Below are positions 32,490-43,967 of a stretch of DNA of 64,000 nt, piece by piece; position 1 is the stretch's first letter; each line of letters starts with the position of its first letter. A program made the translations under genes and the position numbers. The stretch lies in contig NC_059397.1 in the NCBI RefSeq assembly GCF_905220565.1, positions 15,315,001-15,379,000 of the forward strand. The letters are read 5' to 3'. The notes beneath the pieces are model-generated. The model was not told the DNA's origin. It saw only the letters and a program-made list of their open reading frames with translations, and made no database searches. This DNA is from Melitaea cinxia. Lineage: Eukaryota > Arthropoda > Insecta > Lepidoptera > Nymphalidae.

Positions 32490-32830
32490 TTCAGTCTATT
32501 GCAATCCACTGCTGGACATAACCTTCCCAAATTCGCGCCAGGCATACCTGTTCTTCGCAATTTTCATCCAGCCTATACCGGCAATCTAACGTAAATCATC
32601 GGCTCAGCGGGTCGTAGGACATCCCACACTGCGTTCGCCAAGATGCGGTCTCCATTCCAGGATACGTGTGCTCCAACGGCCATCGATCCTGCGACACAGA
32701 TGATCAGCCCTCTGCGACTTCAACTTGCTAATTCTGTGGGCTTTGTCGGTTATTTTCATTTTCTAGCGGATAGTCTTATTTCTAATCCAATCTTTGAGAG
32801 AAACTCCAAGTATAGCCCGTGTCATTGCAC
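32490..32830 (-). pseudogene. RTE-type LINE relic, C-terminal region and 3' end
   Basis: Minus-strand frames give fragments such as GVSLKDWIRNKTIR, KITDKAHRISKL and RIDGRWSTRILEWRP, which are the conserved C-terminal segments of RTE-type polymerases. Stop codons interrupt them. The left end, tccactgctggacataacct, is the 3' end shared with family B. This links family B to RTE-type LINEs through a common tail. Confidence 0.75.
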
Positions 32831-32839
32831 GTAAAATCC

Positions 32840-33300
32840 AAACCACTGAAATGTTTAATTATTATTATTACTATTATTATGTTCTTCTAGCTATGACGTC
32901 ACATTGACTATCAAGAGAAAATCGTGTCCAGCGTATTTAGTTATGTAATTAGGGGAGACGTCGCCAACGTAAATACAACCGGTATAAGAAATGAAACACA
33001 ATTTTCATTAATGCTAACCAAGTTATTTCCCCATCGCACTTTGCTCGACAAATTAATTGTTTCGACGACAAATTGTCGCTGTTTCGGATAATAGCCGCTT
33101 TTTTGATAAGGGTCCCCTAAGCGTTTCTAGGAAAGTGATTTTTTAATTGGACTCTGATGAAAAAATATATTGTTAGTTCTTATATTCAAGATTAATTTAT
33201 TATGATGGAATAGATGTGGTGATTGTTGGGGAAATTAGACGTTATTCGCAATATATGTCAGATCACGCGCAGATTCTGTTTTTTATCATTAACATCTTAT
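32840..33300. other. No gene recognised
   Basis: Locally GC-raised in part (32930-33110), but without an open segment I can support. Confidence 0.45.
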
Positions 33301-33312
33301 AATAATTGTTAT

Positions 33313-33526
33313 CCATCCATCCAATTGCTGGCTTTGAAATACACAGGCCGAAGACTGGCAGCAGCGTCTTCGGTGCAACAAAGCCAGCCCTGCGGTCACC
33401 AACCCGCCTGTCAAACGTGGTGACTATGGGCAAAATACATCAGTTCACGCCATATTTGGCGTAACCTTGTGGAGGCCAATATCCAGCAGTGGACTATGAT
33501 AGGCTGAAATAATAATGGTGATGATG
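33313..33526 (+). mobile_element. Retroposed repeat, family B, 5'-truncated with 12-bp TSD
   Basis: The sequence aataattgttat is repeated at 33301-33312 and 33527-33538. The element body runs from ccatccatccaattgctggc to a tggtgatgatg-type microsatellite end. Truncation relative to the 330-bp copies removes about 110 bases at the 5' end. Confidence 0.9.
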
Positions 33527-33599
33527 AATAATTGTTATTCTATTTCCAATTCGCATAGACTAAAATATCTGGGGTGTTCCTAGGCATTTCCATGATCCC

Positions 33600-34165
33600 G
33601 CCAGCGTTGCCCAATTAGGGCCCGACACCATAAGCGACATCCGAGAGGCTCTTTCAAACACAAAGGTCGCCTCCCTTCTCAGGACCGTACAATGAGGACG
33701 ATACATCCCCGATCTAGCACCCGCTGGTCCGGCGCTACGATGGCAGATTGGCCAGGTAGGCCCCGCGTCGCCGACCGCGCCTTTCGTGATGAATCGGGAG
33801 CGAGTTTGGGTTTTCTTCTCGCTCCCGTTCTGCCACTTACTTCTGCAGCATTTTATTTTTATTTCATTTATCAAACTTTATTGCACACACAAAAAAGAAG
33901 ATATATTTTAGAACAATTAGATACAAAAACAAATAATGAATGCAAAGGCATTATGGATTTGCAGAAAGGAAGAAATTGCATTCCAAGTTTCCTCAATGTC
34001 GACCATAGCTCTAATTAAAGCCGACAGCGAGAGGTATGGTCCAACAACTGCCGATAAGGCAGCGCGCTCCTCGCTCCACGCTGGATAATCCGTGCGCGTG
34101 TGCTTCAACGTGTCCTCGGCGCCGACGTCGCAGAGATGACACTCCGACGTTGGCTCCCTAGTTTA
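33600..34165 (-). pseudogene. R1-type LINE relic, C-terminus, with nested insert
   Basis: On the minus strand, from about 34150, a frame reads CHLCDVGAEDTLKH then YPAWSEERAALSAVVG and LIRAMVDIEETWNAISSF. This is the zinc-knuckle and C-terminal region of R1-clade LINEs. The last zinc-binding Cys is replaced by Tyr (position before PAW). The frame resumes at about 33850 with MLQK, stop, VAERERE, so about 100 bases (33850-33957) look inserted. That insert resembles another LINE 3' tail (aataaagtttgataaatgaa). The element is dead. Confidence 0.7.
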
Positions 34166-34687
34166 AATGAAAACTTAGGTTAACTTAATTCAGATTCAAA
34201 CAACTCACTATAGCAAAGACAGATAGAATTTGGTTAAACGTTTCAGACATAATATCGAAATTTTTATGAAATTAAAAAAGGGAAAATTACGTCTATGAAA
34301 GTAAATTAAACGACACTCGTAATATTTCACTTTAAGGAAAACAAAAGAGGCCGATTTTTATGGCAGAAGTATTTTTCGAGAAACTCATTATATTCACCGA
34401 GAGCGTCTGAGGAATCATTTTAAGACTATTTCCTTAATTATCTAAGCAACAAAATAAGATGCAGACTAGTCTTACATTCCAGGACCTGAATACCTTAAAA
34501 GTTTTTGTGTAATGCTCGAGATAGTTATTTAGAACTTTATAACTATCGATAGCTGACATAATTTTAGACCTCATAGTGGATAAAAAGTAATAAAAGAAAA
34601 AAAAACTACTTCAAAAAATAAATTCAAAATAAAAATTTATATTTAGTAAACATATTTATTAAAAATAAAATTATCTCTTATTTGTAG

Positions 34688-34818
34688 GTACAGATGACAG
34701 GTATGTTCGTCAAACAGGGCAGACTTTAAAGAAATCCAAGAGACAACTCTCAAAGAAGCACTGTTTGCTGCCAGCAATGGAACGTATCATTAACCTAACG
34801 TACCGCGATGATGTGTGA
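34688..34818 (+). other. Candidate terminal exon, unknown gene
   Basis: After a good acceptor-like site (tctcttatttgtag, AG at 34686-34687) a frame stays open for 42 codons to a TGA at 34816-34818. The peptide is basic (RYVRQTGQTLKKSKRQLSKK, then ERIINLTYRDDV). It enters with two bases, so the preceding exon would end in phase 1. No family is recognised. A distant AATAAA-type signal lies near 35406. It is visual evidence only and chance remains possible. Confidence 0.3.
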
Positions 34819-34819
34819 G

Positions 34820-36060
34820 AATGAAAATGCGTAAGGTTTTCTTGTGTTTACTCAGGAGACACAATAGTAGGTGAGCGCGTCAGATTTCCATTGAAAAATG
34901 GTGTAAATGGAAACTGCCTTCTAAAGGCAGTCTTTTTAGCGGCATGAATTAAAATTTCTCGCTTTTACTGTCGGAAGCTTTTGTAACCAACCGTTTTAGA
35001 ATTACGATTTAAAAAAGTTTTTATGATTGTTTTGAATTTTAACCCGTTTCGGATCTTAAACAATCAACCATTTTTAGTTTTAAAATCTAATATTTTACTA
35101 TTAAGTTAAGAAATATAAAGTGTGAATTTTAGAAAAAGTGTATTTTTAAAATTAAAAATTGTCAACTTTAAAATTTTCACCACAAGGAAACCATTCAACT
35201 TTATCGCAGAAACAAAGAGAAGCATATGAAAAGATTTGGTTGAAAATTAACCTTCTTGAGTTTCATCTTACCGCCTTCTGTTCATTAGCTTTCGAGATAA
35301 GAACAACAAGCTCCGAACTGCAATTACGTACAACGAAGTTAATAAACTCGGTTCACAGTTAGAATAGCAACATCTTGACCCACAAAGGCTTATGTTAAGT
35401 TTAGCAAATAAAAATTTACGAAACGCTCTAATAAAATTGTATTACAATATTTTTTACCCGACTGCAGAAGGACGGTAATGTTTTTCGAGTATATAAAATT
35501 GTAACTCCAAGTTTCCGACTGCGCAAAGTAAACGTCTCCTTTCTGGGTTTTGGTATTCGCATATATAATAAAATCTCACACACTATTTTGCAATTGTCTC
35601 AACATAAATTTAAAGTTATTATTTAAAAAAAAAATTATAGATAAAGTGTATTTTATTCGAAGCCGGATTATATAGTTGATAAAGATGTGTGGACTTAGTG
35701 ACGCTGTATTTTACGCAACATGTTACTAAGTTTGTACTAAAACACAGTTTATATATTATTTTTCAAAAGAGTAACTGCGGAGTTTCTTGCCGATTCTTCT
35801 CTGCAGAATCTACTGCAGTTTTAATTTGTAAAATGACGATTCTAAAGTGCTCATGGGGCCTATTTGTATAAAGCTGTTTTTGGTTTTGATTTTGAGTATA
35901 TTTCATGTATGTATGTATGTATGTAAATTTCTATGTTTTGGTTTATGTGTTATGAAAAAAAAATGGCGGATTTTGGACGGCGGAGTTGTAGAGAAATAAA
36001 AAAATATTTTGAGTTAAAAAAAGGAATCCATATTTTCGTAAGTTTTATGCGAGTCACGTG
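34820..36060. other. AT-rich DNA, short repeats only
   Basis: A GTAT tandem run occurs at about 35906-35925, and a fragment cccgactgcagaaggacgg at 35459 is typical of a dispersed lepidopteran repeat. The 67-codon frame at 35159-35362 (TTG start) is not supported. Confidence 0.4.
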
Positions 36061-36065
36061 TGTGA

Positions 36066-36134
36066 GAGTGAAGAGTTAAGTTTCTGTAGACGTTGGACTT
36101 CTACAGAAACTTAACTCAGTAAGCATCTTCACTC
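36066..36134. repeat. Perfect 17-bp hairpin with matching outer stem
   Basis: gagttaagtttctgtag at 36073-36089 pairs exactly with 36101-36117 across an 11-base loop. The outer arms gagtgaag (36066-36073) and cttcactc (36127-36134) also pair, with a nine-base bulge on one side. Size and shape are like a precursor microRNA or a tiny foldback MITE; the sequence alone cannot tell. Confidence 0.85.
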
Positions 36135-36364
36135 CCCGCATTGCTTTTCATAGAAAAGAAACTTAGGTTCTGGAATGATGCTTATTTATCAATGATAAAC
36201 TAAAAGGTCTGTCATAAAAATTAATTATCAAAAAACAAAAAACCAAAAAAAAAAACGTTCTACAAAACACTAATTATACTACTATCAATCAAAGATCAGC
36301 AAAACCCAAGTGACCTACTATCAATTCAATTTATTTGTATAGTATATGAAAGTCTCCAATGGAA

Positions 36365-36675
36365 TATAATAATAATAATATTTATTTATTTTCTCACCAC
36401 AATATTGCTAACAGGACATTAGATAGGTACATAATAACATGAGCACTAATATTGTGGGAGACTGGTGCCTAAGCTAGGCTCGAGGCCTGTGTTTCAGGAC
36501 ACCAGGTCTCCACCCTTTAAAAAAGTACATTTCAAATATTTCATTTCATCATACGGGCATTAACAATTTTGTTGTAAACAATATTATATGAGATATTAAC
36601 TTTATATATCTAAGGTTAGTATATTTTATGTTATTCATGGTACGATATGGGTTAGGTAGTGTGTGTGTATGTGTG

Positions 36676-36710
<35 letters not shown>

Positions 36711-37650
36711 TGTGTGGGCATGGGTGCTAGTATGTTAGAAGTACTCTAAGTTAAGGCAGAAAGAATCGCTTCCGTGTCATCATAGTTCAATTTCTGTAAC
36801 CAGTCAGTTAATTTCCGTTTACACCTATTTTTAGTGAGGCTGTATATAGGCAGAAATCTATTGATTTTGTTGTACAAAAAGCCACCCAAGCTGCAAAAGA
36901 ATCGCTTTGAGAACCTTGTGGAAAACTTGCTACACTGTACAGGATTGTACCGCCTTTTGGCGTCTGACACTGACGGGTGATATTCAAGAAGTATGTGTTG
37001 TCTTAGTAGGGTGTCAAGTATAAACAATTGGCGCACCGTTAAGACCTGGCACCCTTTGTATAACAATACAGTGGGGTAACGATACGGTTTAAATAATGAT
37101 GAATGACCTTCAGTATAGCTCTTTGTGCTTTCTCCAGGCAAATCAGTCTGGTTTTCGGTGCACCACCCCAGGACGTGATACAACAAGTTAGCACCGATTG
37201 AGCGAGGGCAAAATAGATAGATTTCAATCGGTTAGCATCCAAGACATTTCTTATTGTTTTAAAGACGTATATAAGTTTTCGTAACCTGTTATTAATCGCA
37301 TCTATATGTTCGTCAAATCTAAGATTATTATCAATCACTACTCCCAAGTATTTTACAGTCTCTTTTTTTTGCAAGCGTGTGCAGTCGCATGTAGCGTTTT
37401 GTGGTTCAGAACACGAGTGAACTTGTATGGCGTGAGTAGTAGACTGTGGTACAGTGCCTTTAAAGGAGAAAGTGATGTAAGTGGTTTTCGCGCTATTTAA
37501 AGTCAATAGGTTTCCTCGTAACCACTTTGAGATAGTATTGAAACCCGACTGAGCATACCTGTATGTTTCGGCCCATGTATCTGCAGTGAATAAGAGAGCA
37601 GTGTCGTCGGCAAAGCTGATTATTTTGCAACCAGGGAGGGTGAGCATACT
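36365..37650 (-). pseudogene. Non-LTR retrotransposon RT, 5'-truncated and frameshifted
   Basis: The minus-strand frame from about 37647 contains GCKIISFADDTALLF (catalytic DD), then SKWLRGNLLTLNSAKTTYIT and VKYLGVVIDNNLRFDEHI, which are RT palm and thumb motifs of Jockey/CR1-type LINEs. The reading frame shifts at about 37100: the upstream frame dies soon after AQRAILKVI, and the downstream frame carries LFKPYRYPTVLLYKG and continues to a stop at 36746. The 3' UTR holds a GT microsatellite, and the element ends in AATAAT-type repeats near 36366. About two-thirds of the RT and everything upstream are missing. Confidence 0.85.
36659..36716. repeat. (GT)n microsatellite
   Basis: Nearly pure GT dinucleotides for about 55 bases, with a GC and a TAT interruption, inside the 3' UTR of the adjacent LINE relic. 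Confidence 0.95.
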
Positions 37651-37659
37651 CAGGTATCA

Positions 37660-38575
37660 TCTAATACAATACGAATACTCTTTATTGTACACTATCAGAG
37701 GAAAAATTTTAAACCGAAAAAAAAAGAAATAGAATATAATACACGTTGTATTGTATACTCGTCACACTAAATTGTACCTTGTTTTTTCCCTTTTAGGCTT
37801 CTTTGTTTTAATACGATCAGGCTTCGTTTTTTTTAATACGATCTCGATTAAATTTGGTGCATTAGTACTCAGGAAGATGTGAGAATATAAAATATATTTT
37901 ACTGGTACGTTAGAAGTTTTTAAGCTTTTGGTCTGTAATGAATTTAATGGTCGTGGTGAAAGCGTGGTAATTGTGAACGTAAATAGCAGATACTGCATTA
38001 GGTTGAAAGACAACTGAAAAAAAAAATAAAGAGTATCGTTGGTATTTGAAAGTCTTGGATCGCAATCGTTCATCATCTTTGGAATATACTAAATTACTGT
38101 AGGGTATGTCCGTCAAATCAATAAATAACAACAATGATGCCACAATACCAAAATTTCTGATAATAGTGATGCCACAATAATTCGAATTAATCTTAATTCG
38201 ATTATTATCCGAGCAAAAAATAAAATCGCTTCCTCCTTTACTCACGTATTTAATTTAATTTGCCAGTAAATTTATTTATTAGAAGTCCATTAGTAGAAAA
38301 ACGGTTTTTCATATACAAGAACATAAAATTCAAATTACTTTAAAAGCATTTATTTAGGTCAGACAATCTCGTTAACGATAGTGACAATGTACAGATATAC
38401 GGTATTTATTACGTTTCAAACGTATTGGTATTTTATTGGTCTATTTCTGTATTTATATTTAAATAATCATTTGAAAATAATTCTACATAGAAGTTAGATA
38501 CCAGCAAATATGCTTGATTGTGCTAAATTCACATTCTCTCAACCCATTTTAAAAGGTATGTTTATTACTACATAA
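37660..38575. other. AT-rich DNA, no supported gene
   Basis: Overlapping minus frames of 104 and 111 codons (37762-38245) have low-complexity aromatic content and no recognised motif. They are treated as chance. Confidence 0.4.
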
Positions 38576-38576
38576 T

Positions 38577-38732
38577 AAACACTTCAAATTCAACGGCCCT
38601 CAGTAGGATTTTCTCCTGTTTCGGAATCACAAAATACACAAGCACCAACGCCTACAGAAATATCTGTCGTGAGCTGTCGAACCCGCAATCGACAGCGTAA
38701 TATCCAGTGCAGTGACCGCTACGCCAACTACT
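38577..38732 (-). mobile_element. tRNA-derived SINE, second family
   Basis: It contains caacggccctcagtaggatt at the left and, at the right, the inverted tRNA head (gagctgtcgaacccgcaatc, then gtgaccgctacgccaac). It matches the copy at 43968-44148 and the head at 21008. Confidence 0.75.
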
Positions 38733-38734
38733 AC

Positions 38735-39335
38735 TACTACTACATGACATGTATATGTCGCCGCGGGCACTAATCGGACTTCAATATTACAAGCTTTAAT
38801 TGAAATTATAAAATTATGTTTGTAATTTAGCTTAAGATCAAATGCTTAATGTTTGTAATTAGTGAACGATATCTTAGTGAATTGATTATCTGTTTTGTAA
38901 CTTCTTGACGTAAGTACCTGTTTAGTTATTATTTCTTTTTATGTAATACTTTTGCTGTTTAAATCGCTGAATGATTAACGTTAAAATATTATTGTAATTT
39001 TAGAAGTCAATTTTATGCATTTCTACTTTGATTTATTCGTCTAATAATTTAATTTCATATTGTAACGATCCTCTGTCGAGTGTCGAGATCCGAGTCGAAT
39101 CGAATTGATGTAAGCGTGTTTGGATCGGTAATGGAGGTAGATTCCTTTTGGTATTAGCTAGCAAAAAATAGCATTTGTTTAGCAGTGGGATCTGTCCATT
39201 TTATGCCTTATATCTTAAAAATATGAAATAAGTTGTGAAGCTCTGATTAAAAATTAAAATTTAAGGCATTACGTTTATTTTTCATACTATTTTAGTTACT
39301 TCTTTTTAAGTGACGGTAGTTTAAAAATATAAAAT
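38735..39335. other. No gene recognised
   Basis: AT-rich, with one GC-raised patch at 39065-39140 (cgagtgtcgagatccgagtc) that holds no convincing frame. Confidence 0.45.
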
Positions 39336-39337
39336 AT

Positions 39338-39830
39338 GTGGTGTCATGGGACACCAGGTAGGAACGAAGCTCCTTCGGATAGTATAAAAGTAACACAATT
39401 TGAAAAAAAAAATGTTTTATTTTATATATATTTTCTAGTTCTTGATTTTTTTTTTTAATTTTGTTGATTGGTTTTTAATTAAGTACATAAAAGTATTTAG
39501 GAAATTTAGTATTTTAGAAAATAACAAATACCGTAAAATAAAATAAATCAAACAAAATAATAATAATAATAACAATTCAAACCATTAAGTGAAATAAAAA
39601 AACACATGTTTTTATTTATTTTTGTCGACAGTATAAAATTACATAAATAATTGAAAAAAAAGTTTACTAGTAATATTTTAGTTTTACAAATGTCATATTA
39701 TACAGTCGTGTGACTGATATTAGGTCAATTCCGTTATATATTTTTCTTACGGTTTTAGTATCACATTTTTTTCATTTCGGTCGCGCAGCCAAATGTCATG
39801 ACTGTCGTAAGGATCTTCGTTCCAATAAAT
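39338..39830. mobile_element. MITE, family E, copy 2 with terminal inverted repeats
   Basis: The left part (ggtaggaacgaagctccttc) and the right part (gtaaggatcttcgttccaa, at about 39810-39828) are imperfect inverted repeats of about 20 bases. The first 300 bases are a direct repeat of 29206-29512. It has no coding capacity. A similar right end lies at about 3530. Confidence 0.6.
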
Positions 39831-40012
39831 TATAAATCTACAATTAAAATCTATTTTTGTAGTAAATTATAATTAAAATTGTGTTATAATTAAATCTATA
39901 TTTTTCATTTTGCTTTAGCTTTTAATTTAGAATCATGGATAGTGATAGTAGAACCGTAAATCTAGCTGTGGTCGATTTGTTTAATTTTCTCTTATTGAGT
40001 AAAACTGCTGGT

Positions 40013-40314
40013 CTCTTCCCGTAGGTGTCGTAAGAGGCGACTAAGGGATAAAACAGTTCCACTACTACCTGGGAACTTAAAAAGCCGACCGATGGTGGGA
40101 TCACCAGCCAACTGCTGGCTTTGAAATACAGAGGCTGAAGACGGGCAGCAGCGTCTTCAGTGTGTCAAAGCCAGCCCTGCGGTCACAAATCCGCCTGCCC
40201 AGCGTGGTGACTATTGGCAAAACACATGAGTTGACGCCAATTTTGGCGCTAACTTGTGGAAGCCTATGTCCAGCAGTGGACTGTATTAGGCTGAAGTGAT
40301 GATGACGATGATGA
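40013..40314 (+). mobile_element. Retroposed repeat, family B, with 17-bp TSD
   Basis: The sequence tgagtaaaactgctggt is repeated exactly at 39996-40012 and 40315-40331. The copy starts at ctcttcccgtaggtgtcgta, slightly 5'-truncated, and ends in a gatgatgacgatgatg microsatellite. This is the clearest retroposition footprint in the window. Confidence 0.95.
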
Positions 40315-40779
40315 TGAGTAAAACTGCTGGTTTTTGTCGATACCAGATCTTCATTGGACGTCTATCGTCAGCTTTTCGACATTTTCAGATATCGGCAAAA
40401 ATAAATACTAAATACAATCTTGAAATCGATTTCAATTTAGTTTGTAAATTTTACTCCATTAGGGATTGTTTGTCTCCATACAACTTCCGAAGGTAGTAAA
40501 ACCTCAACATTGTAACTTAACGATGCGGAGTTATAAACACCTATATTATAGTCGAACAAGCAATATCTATAAAATGGTGCATTTTATTTGTAAAGCCATT
40601 TTACATCATGGTAGTAGTTATTGAGTAAACAGCTCAGTGAACGTATAAGGTTTACTGCAGGCGTAGTGTAATAAGTGAACTAACCCATACTATATTTTTA
40701 GCATGGAGTCGTTCACATTCTCTTGTTTCCTAATGTTTACGCGAAATTCACTCATTATAATGAAACAAATTTTTCGGAT

Positions 40780-40878
40780 TTTATCGCGAACTATTATTAT
40801 TTTAAATGCCCGACGTTTCAGATTATTTGCAGTAACCATGGTCACGGGAGAACTGAGGTTCAGACGTCCTAACGTTTT
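40780..40878 (+). repeat. Dispersed repeat fragment
   Basis: The motif aatgcccgacgtttcagatt, then accatggtcacgggagaact, is shared in part with 12020-12070. It is a fragment of a dispersed lepidopteran repeat whose class is not determined. Confidence 0.5.
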
Positions 40879-40879
40879 A

Positions 40880-41140
40880 ACTGAGGTAGGGCACAGCTGA
40901 AATTTCCTGCTCAAAATATGGAGCAGCCCATCACAGAAGATCACAGCTAAATAATACTGTTTTCAAGCAGTATTGTGTTCCTGTTGGTGAGTAAGGTGAC
41001 CAGAGCTCCTGGGGGATTGGGGATTGGGTCGGCAACGCGCTTGCGATGCTTCTGGCGTTGCAGGTCTATAAGCTACGGTAATCGCTTACCATCAGGTGAG
41101 CCGTACGCTTGTTTGCCGACATAGTGACATAAAAAAAAAA
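40880..41140 (+). mobile_element. Retroposed repeat, family C
   Basis: It runs from ctgaggtagggcacagctga to gccgacatagtgacataaaa with an A-rich tail. Relative to 7935, about 25 bases in the first third are missing. Confidence 0.8.
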
Positions 41141-42050
41141 GTTATTCGAAACTAACCTATGTTACTAAACCGCGATAAAATCTGAAAAAGTTGTTTTATT
41201 GTAATGGAGTGGTTTATAAAATAAGGAAGAAAAATTATTATTTTTATTATTTTCCTAACACAGAATATACTTAATTTACAAAACGTCGCTGTCAAAAATA
41301 ATGGTCACAGCAATTTGCTCTGCATAAGCGATCGCATTTTCCAGTCGTGATTTAATCTAATATTGATAACGTAATATTTTTTTTTAATATTATTTAAACG
41401 ATTGACATAATTTTATTTATATAAGTATATCTAAATTTTACTTTGAAACAATTCGTGCATCGATGTTAGTAAGTAGCAATTTTCATACAATTTCATACTT
41501 CCGAATGATTAAAACAAATATTTTTCAGATAAAGAATTGTTCAATTGGTTAAAAGTTTTTCGTTTAAAATGTTTTTTTTTAAGTTCCATTTGCAAAAATA
41601 CTTGTAAAATGTAAATACAATAAATACTTCATTAAATGTTTCACTAAAGTAATCGCGAAATTATTTTGTGAAAGAGAATATAAAAAACTGGGTTGCATCG
41701 TATTTCTTCGTTAACGTGCATTCTCTTAATGAGTTTAAAATGAAAACGGCTCAATCATTACGTACTGAATCTGCTCTTAGTAAAATATTGTCTACCCTAA
41801 AACTTTTTCAGATATTTTTTATATAAGTTTGGATAGTTAAAAAGTCTTAAAAAAATTAAAACTACGTAAACAAATATTCTTAAGAATAAACTATTTGATA
41901 TAATTATATATTGTTGGTGGTTAATATTTTTTGAATATAATACTCGCGTAAATATAAGTATAAATAACTATACCTCCCTCCCTTCCTACTTGCGTAACGC
42001 GACTGCACCAAATTTGATAGTTAATTTTTGGGATCGTTATTGTCAGAATA
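41141..42050. other. AT-rich DNA, nothing recognised
   Basis: No gene or clear repeat is seen before the AT microsatellite. Confidence 0.5.

Positions 42051-42052
<2 letters not shown>

Positions 42053-42118
<66 letters not shown>
42053..42118. repeat. (AT)n microsatellite
   Basis: An uninterrupted alternation of A and T for about 66 bases. The Ile-Tyr repeat frame across it is an artefact. Confidence 0.97.
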
Positions 42119-42120
<2 letters not shown>

Positions 42121-42589
42121 GAGTATAAGAAATAAAATATGGCGGTCAGCTAATGACTCCAATTTCAGTTGAAATTCTGAGTCATTGGAGAAGTATATAA
42201 GCACATACGCATCACCAATTTACAGTGGAAAATAATGTTGTCTAGCATCAGCTCAAGTAAAAACTAATAATAATTTGTGAAATTATATATAATACGATCG
42301 TTTCAATTTTTTTTTTTTTATAATTCCAAATACAATACGATTTGTATAAAAAATACCCTTGAAAAACTCAACTGTGCTGTCAGACTATTCGTTACCATTT
42401 TAATGAAATGTTCAGACCTTTGTCACAACCAACCCAGAGTGGTTTTTACTAATTAATTATATTTCTTCAAAATATTTTATACAATAGGCTCGGGGTCAAT
42501 ACCACGTTTTTAACTTAATTTTATATTTCTATTTATTTTTTTTGACACCAGCTATCCTACTACTGTCATTTTTAATTGTATTCTTTTAG

Positions 42590-43085
42590 GTCGAAGCAGC
42601 CTTGAACCCGAAGATGTATTTGGCTACGGCATCAATATAGTATCGTCAGCAGCTTGCTAAAGGGACTAGCTAAAGAGGATAATTTGCAGCGTCAACCAAA
42701 ATTACTATATTTTGTAGACCATCAAGATGAGAAAAGTGCCATCAATACGTTTAAGCATAAAAGTTACGAGAAACTTCTCCAACCGATCATGAGATTTAAA
42801 TTCACTTTTAAAAGATAAGGCGTTTCTCATTGGAAAGTGTTGGTAATGCAACTAGAGTAAACTGAAATTGTGAAAAAAGTGAATTTCTTCGGACTTGTTC
42901 ATAGTAAGAAATATAGTGCGCTGGCTGCCAACCTTCGTTTGTCAGAGATGTGTTTTTTCTTCTTCAAGAGCAAGAAGAGTCTGAAAAATCTCTTAATTTG
43001 TCTTCGAAGTCAATCCAGTTTAGTATCTAATGTCTGATAATACTTTATGTGTTATTTCAATAAACAGAAGTCATTTAGTAAATCA
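42590..43085 (+). other. Candidate 3'-terminal exon with polyadenylation signal
   Basis: An acceptor-like site (aattgtattcttttag, AG at 42588-42589) is followed by 22 open codons (RSSLEPEDVFGYGINIVSSA, C) to a TAA at 42658-42660. A more complex, GC-raised stretch then runs to an AATAAA at 43059-43064, as expected of a 3' UTR. Entry is with two bases, so the upstream exon would end in phase 1. A second frame from the same acceptor is also open for 16 codons. The product is not recognised, and no partner exon is identified. Confidence 0.28.
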
Positions 43086-43457
43086 TTAATTCAAAACCCT
43101 TTTCGAAAACACCAAGAAAACGTATTAGGGACGGAGGCTTTAAGTAACGAAATTTTTCTCATTTGAATACGTGACTAAAATAAAATAAATTCCTGAACTT
43201 TGAAAGTTGGACCCGACCCTTGAGTCGTTCTACTACTTAGCTTAAATAGGTTTATACTGTCCACGATTCTTTTAATAAATTTGCTTTTGATCGGTCGCTT
43301 TAGCTCAGTTTTATTAAATAGAGAAAAAAATAAAATTTGAAATTTATAATTCAATATCTCTTATTTCTTTTAGAATTTTAAATGGGATAGTTGATTTAAT
43401 TTAAATGATTATCGATTTTAGCTCATAAATTTTTTACTATTAATTAATTACTCAATA

Positions 43458-43616
43458 GCTGCGACAAAGCTAGCCCTGCTGTCACCAAACCGCCTGCCCA
43501 GCGTGGTGACTATGTGCAAAACACACGAGTTCACGCCATTTTTGGCGCGAACTTGTGGAGGCCTATGTCTAGCAGTGGACTGCAATAGCCTGGAATGATG
43601 ATGATGATGATGATGA
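43458..43616 (+). mobile_element. Retroposed repeat, family B, 3' half
   Basis: It starts gctgcgacaaagctagccct and ends in atgatgatgatgatgatgac. It is 5'-truncated; no clear duplication flanks it. Confidence 0.85.
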
Positions 43617-43628
43617 CAATTATAGTAA

Positions 43629-43829
43629 ACTAGCTGACCCGGCGAACTTCGTATCGCCTAACAGTCGATTCTTTAATTTTATTGAATTTTTTTTTATAAT
43701 TTTTCTCTCCGTAAGAACCATCCTCGTACTTCAAGGAATATTTTAAAAAAAGAATTAGCCAAATCGATCCAACCGTTCTCGAGTTTTGCGCTTAGCAACA
43801 CATTCAGCGACTCATTTTTATATTATAGA
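43629..43829 (-). mobile_element. Non-autonomous Helitron-like element, complete
   Basis: On the minus strand it begins TCTATAATATAAAAATGAG and ends CTAGT at 43633-43629, with a hairpin (gcga/ttcgc around tacgaag) just inside the 3' end. The base following CTAGT on the minus strand is T, as expected for insertion between A and T. It is about 200 bases and non-coding. Confidence 0.7.
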
Positions 43830-43960
43830 CTAGCAATACCCGTGCGAAAAATTCGCACTAAATAAGTAGAAAAATTATCACTTTACAAAATTACAAAAAA
43901 AATCTTTATTGCAAAACTTCTTTATAAACAATATTCGGAGTGTAGATTAATAATAAACTA
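43829..43960 (-). mobile_element. Second Helitron-like 3' end, directly abutting
   Basis: ACTAG at 43829-43833 is followed by caatacccgtgcgaaaaatt and cgcac, a second minus-strand CTAGT terminus with its own hairpin (gtgcga/tcgcac). It shares base 43829 with the TC start of the previous element. The far end is not clear and may be cut by the SINE at 43968. Confidence 0.6.
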
Positions 43961-43967
43961 TTAATAA

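Noticed and set aside
37762..38245. Overlapping minus ORFs of 104 and 111 codons
   Set aside because: Low-complexity composition and two overlapping frames without motifs; likely chance.
41990..42172. 60-codon ORF with an Ile-Tyr repeat
   Set aside because: Translation of an AT microsatellite.
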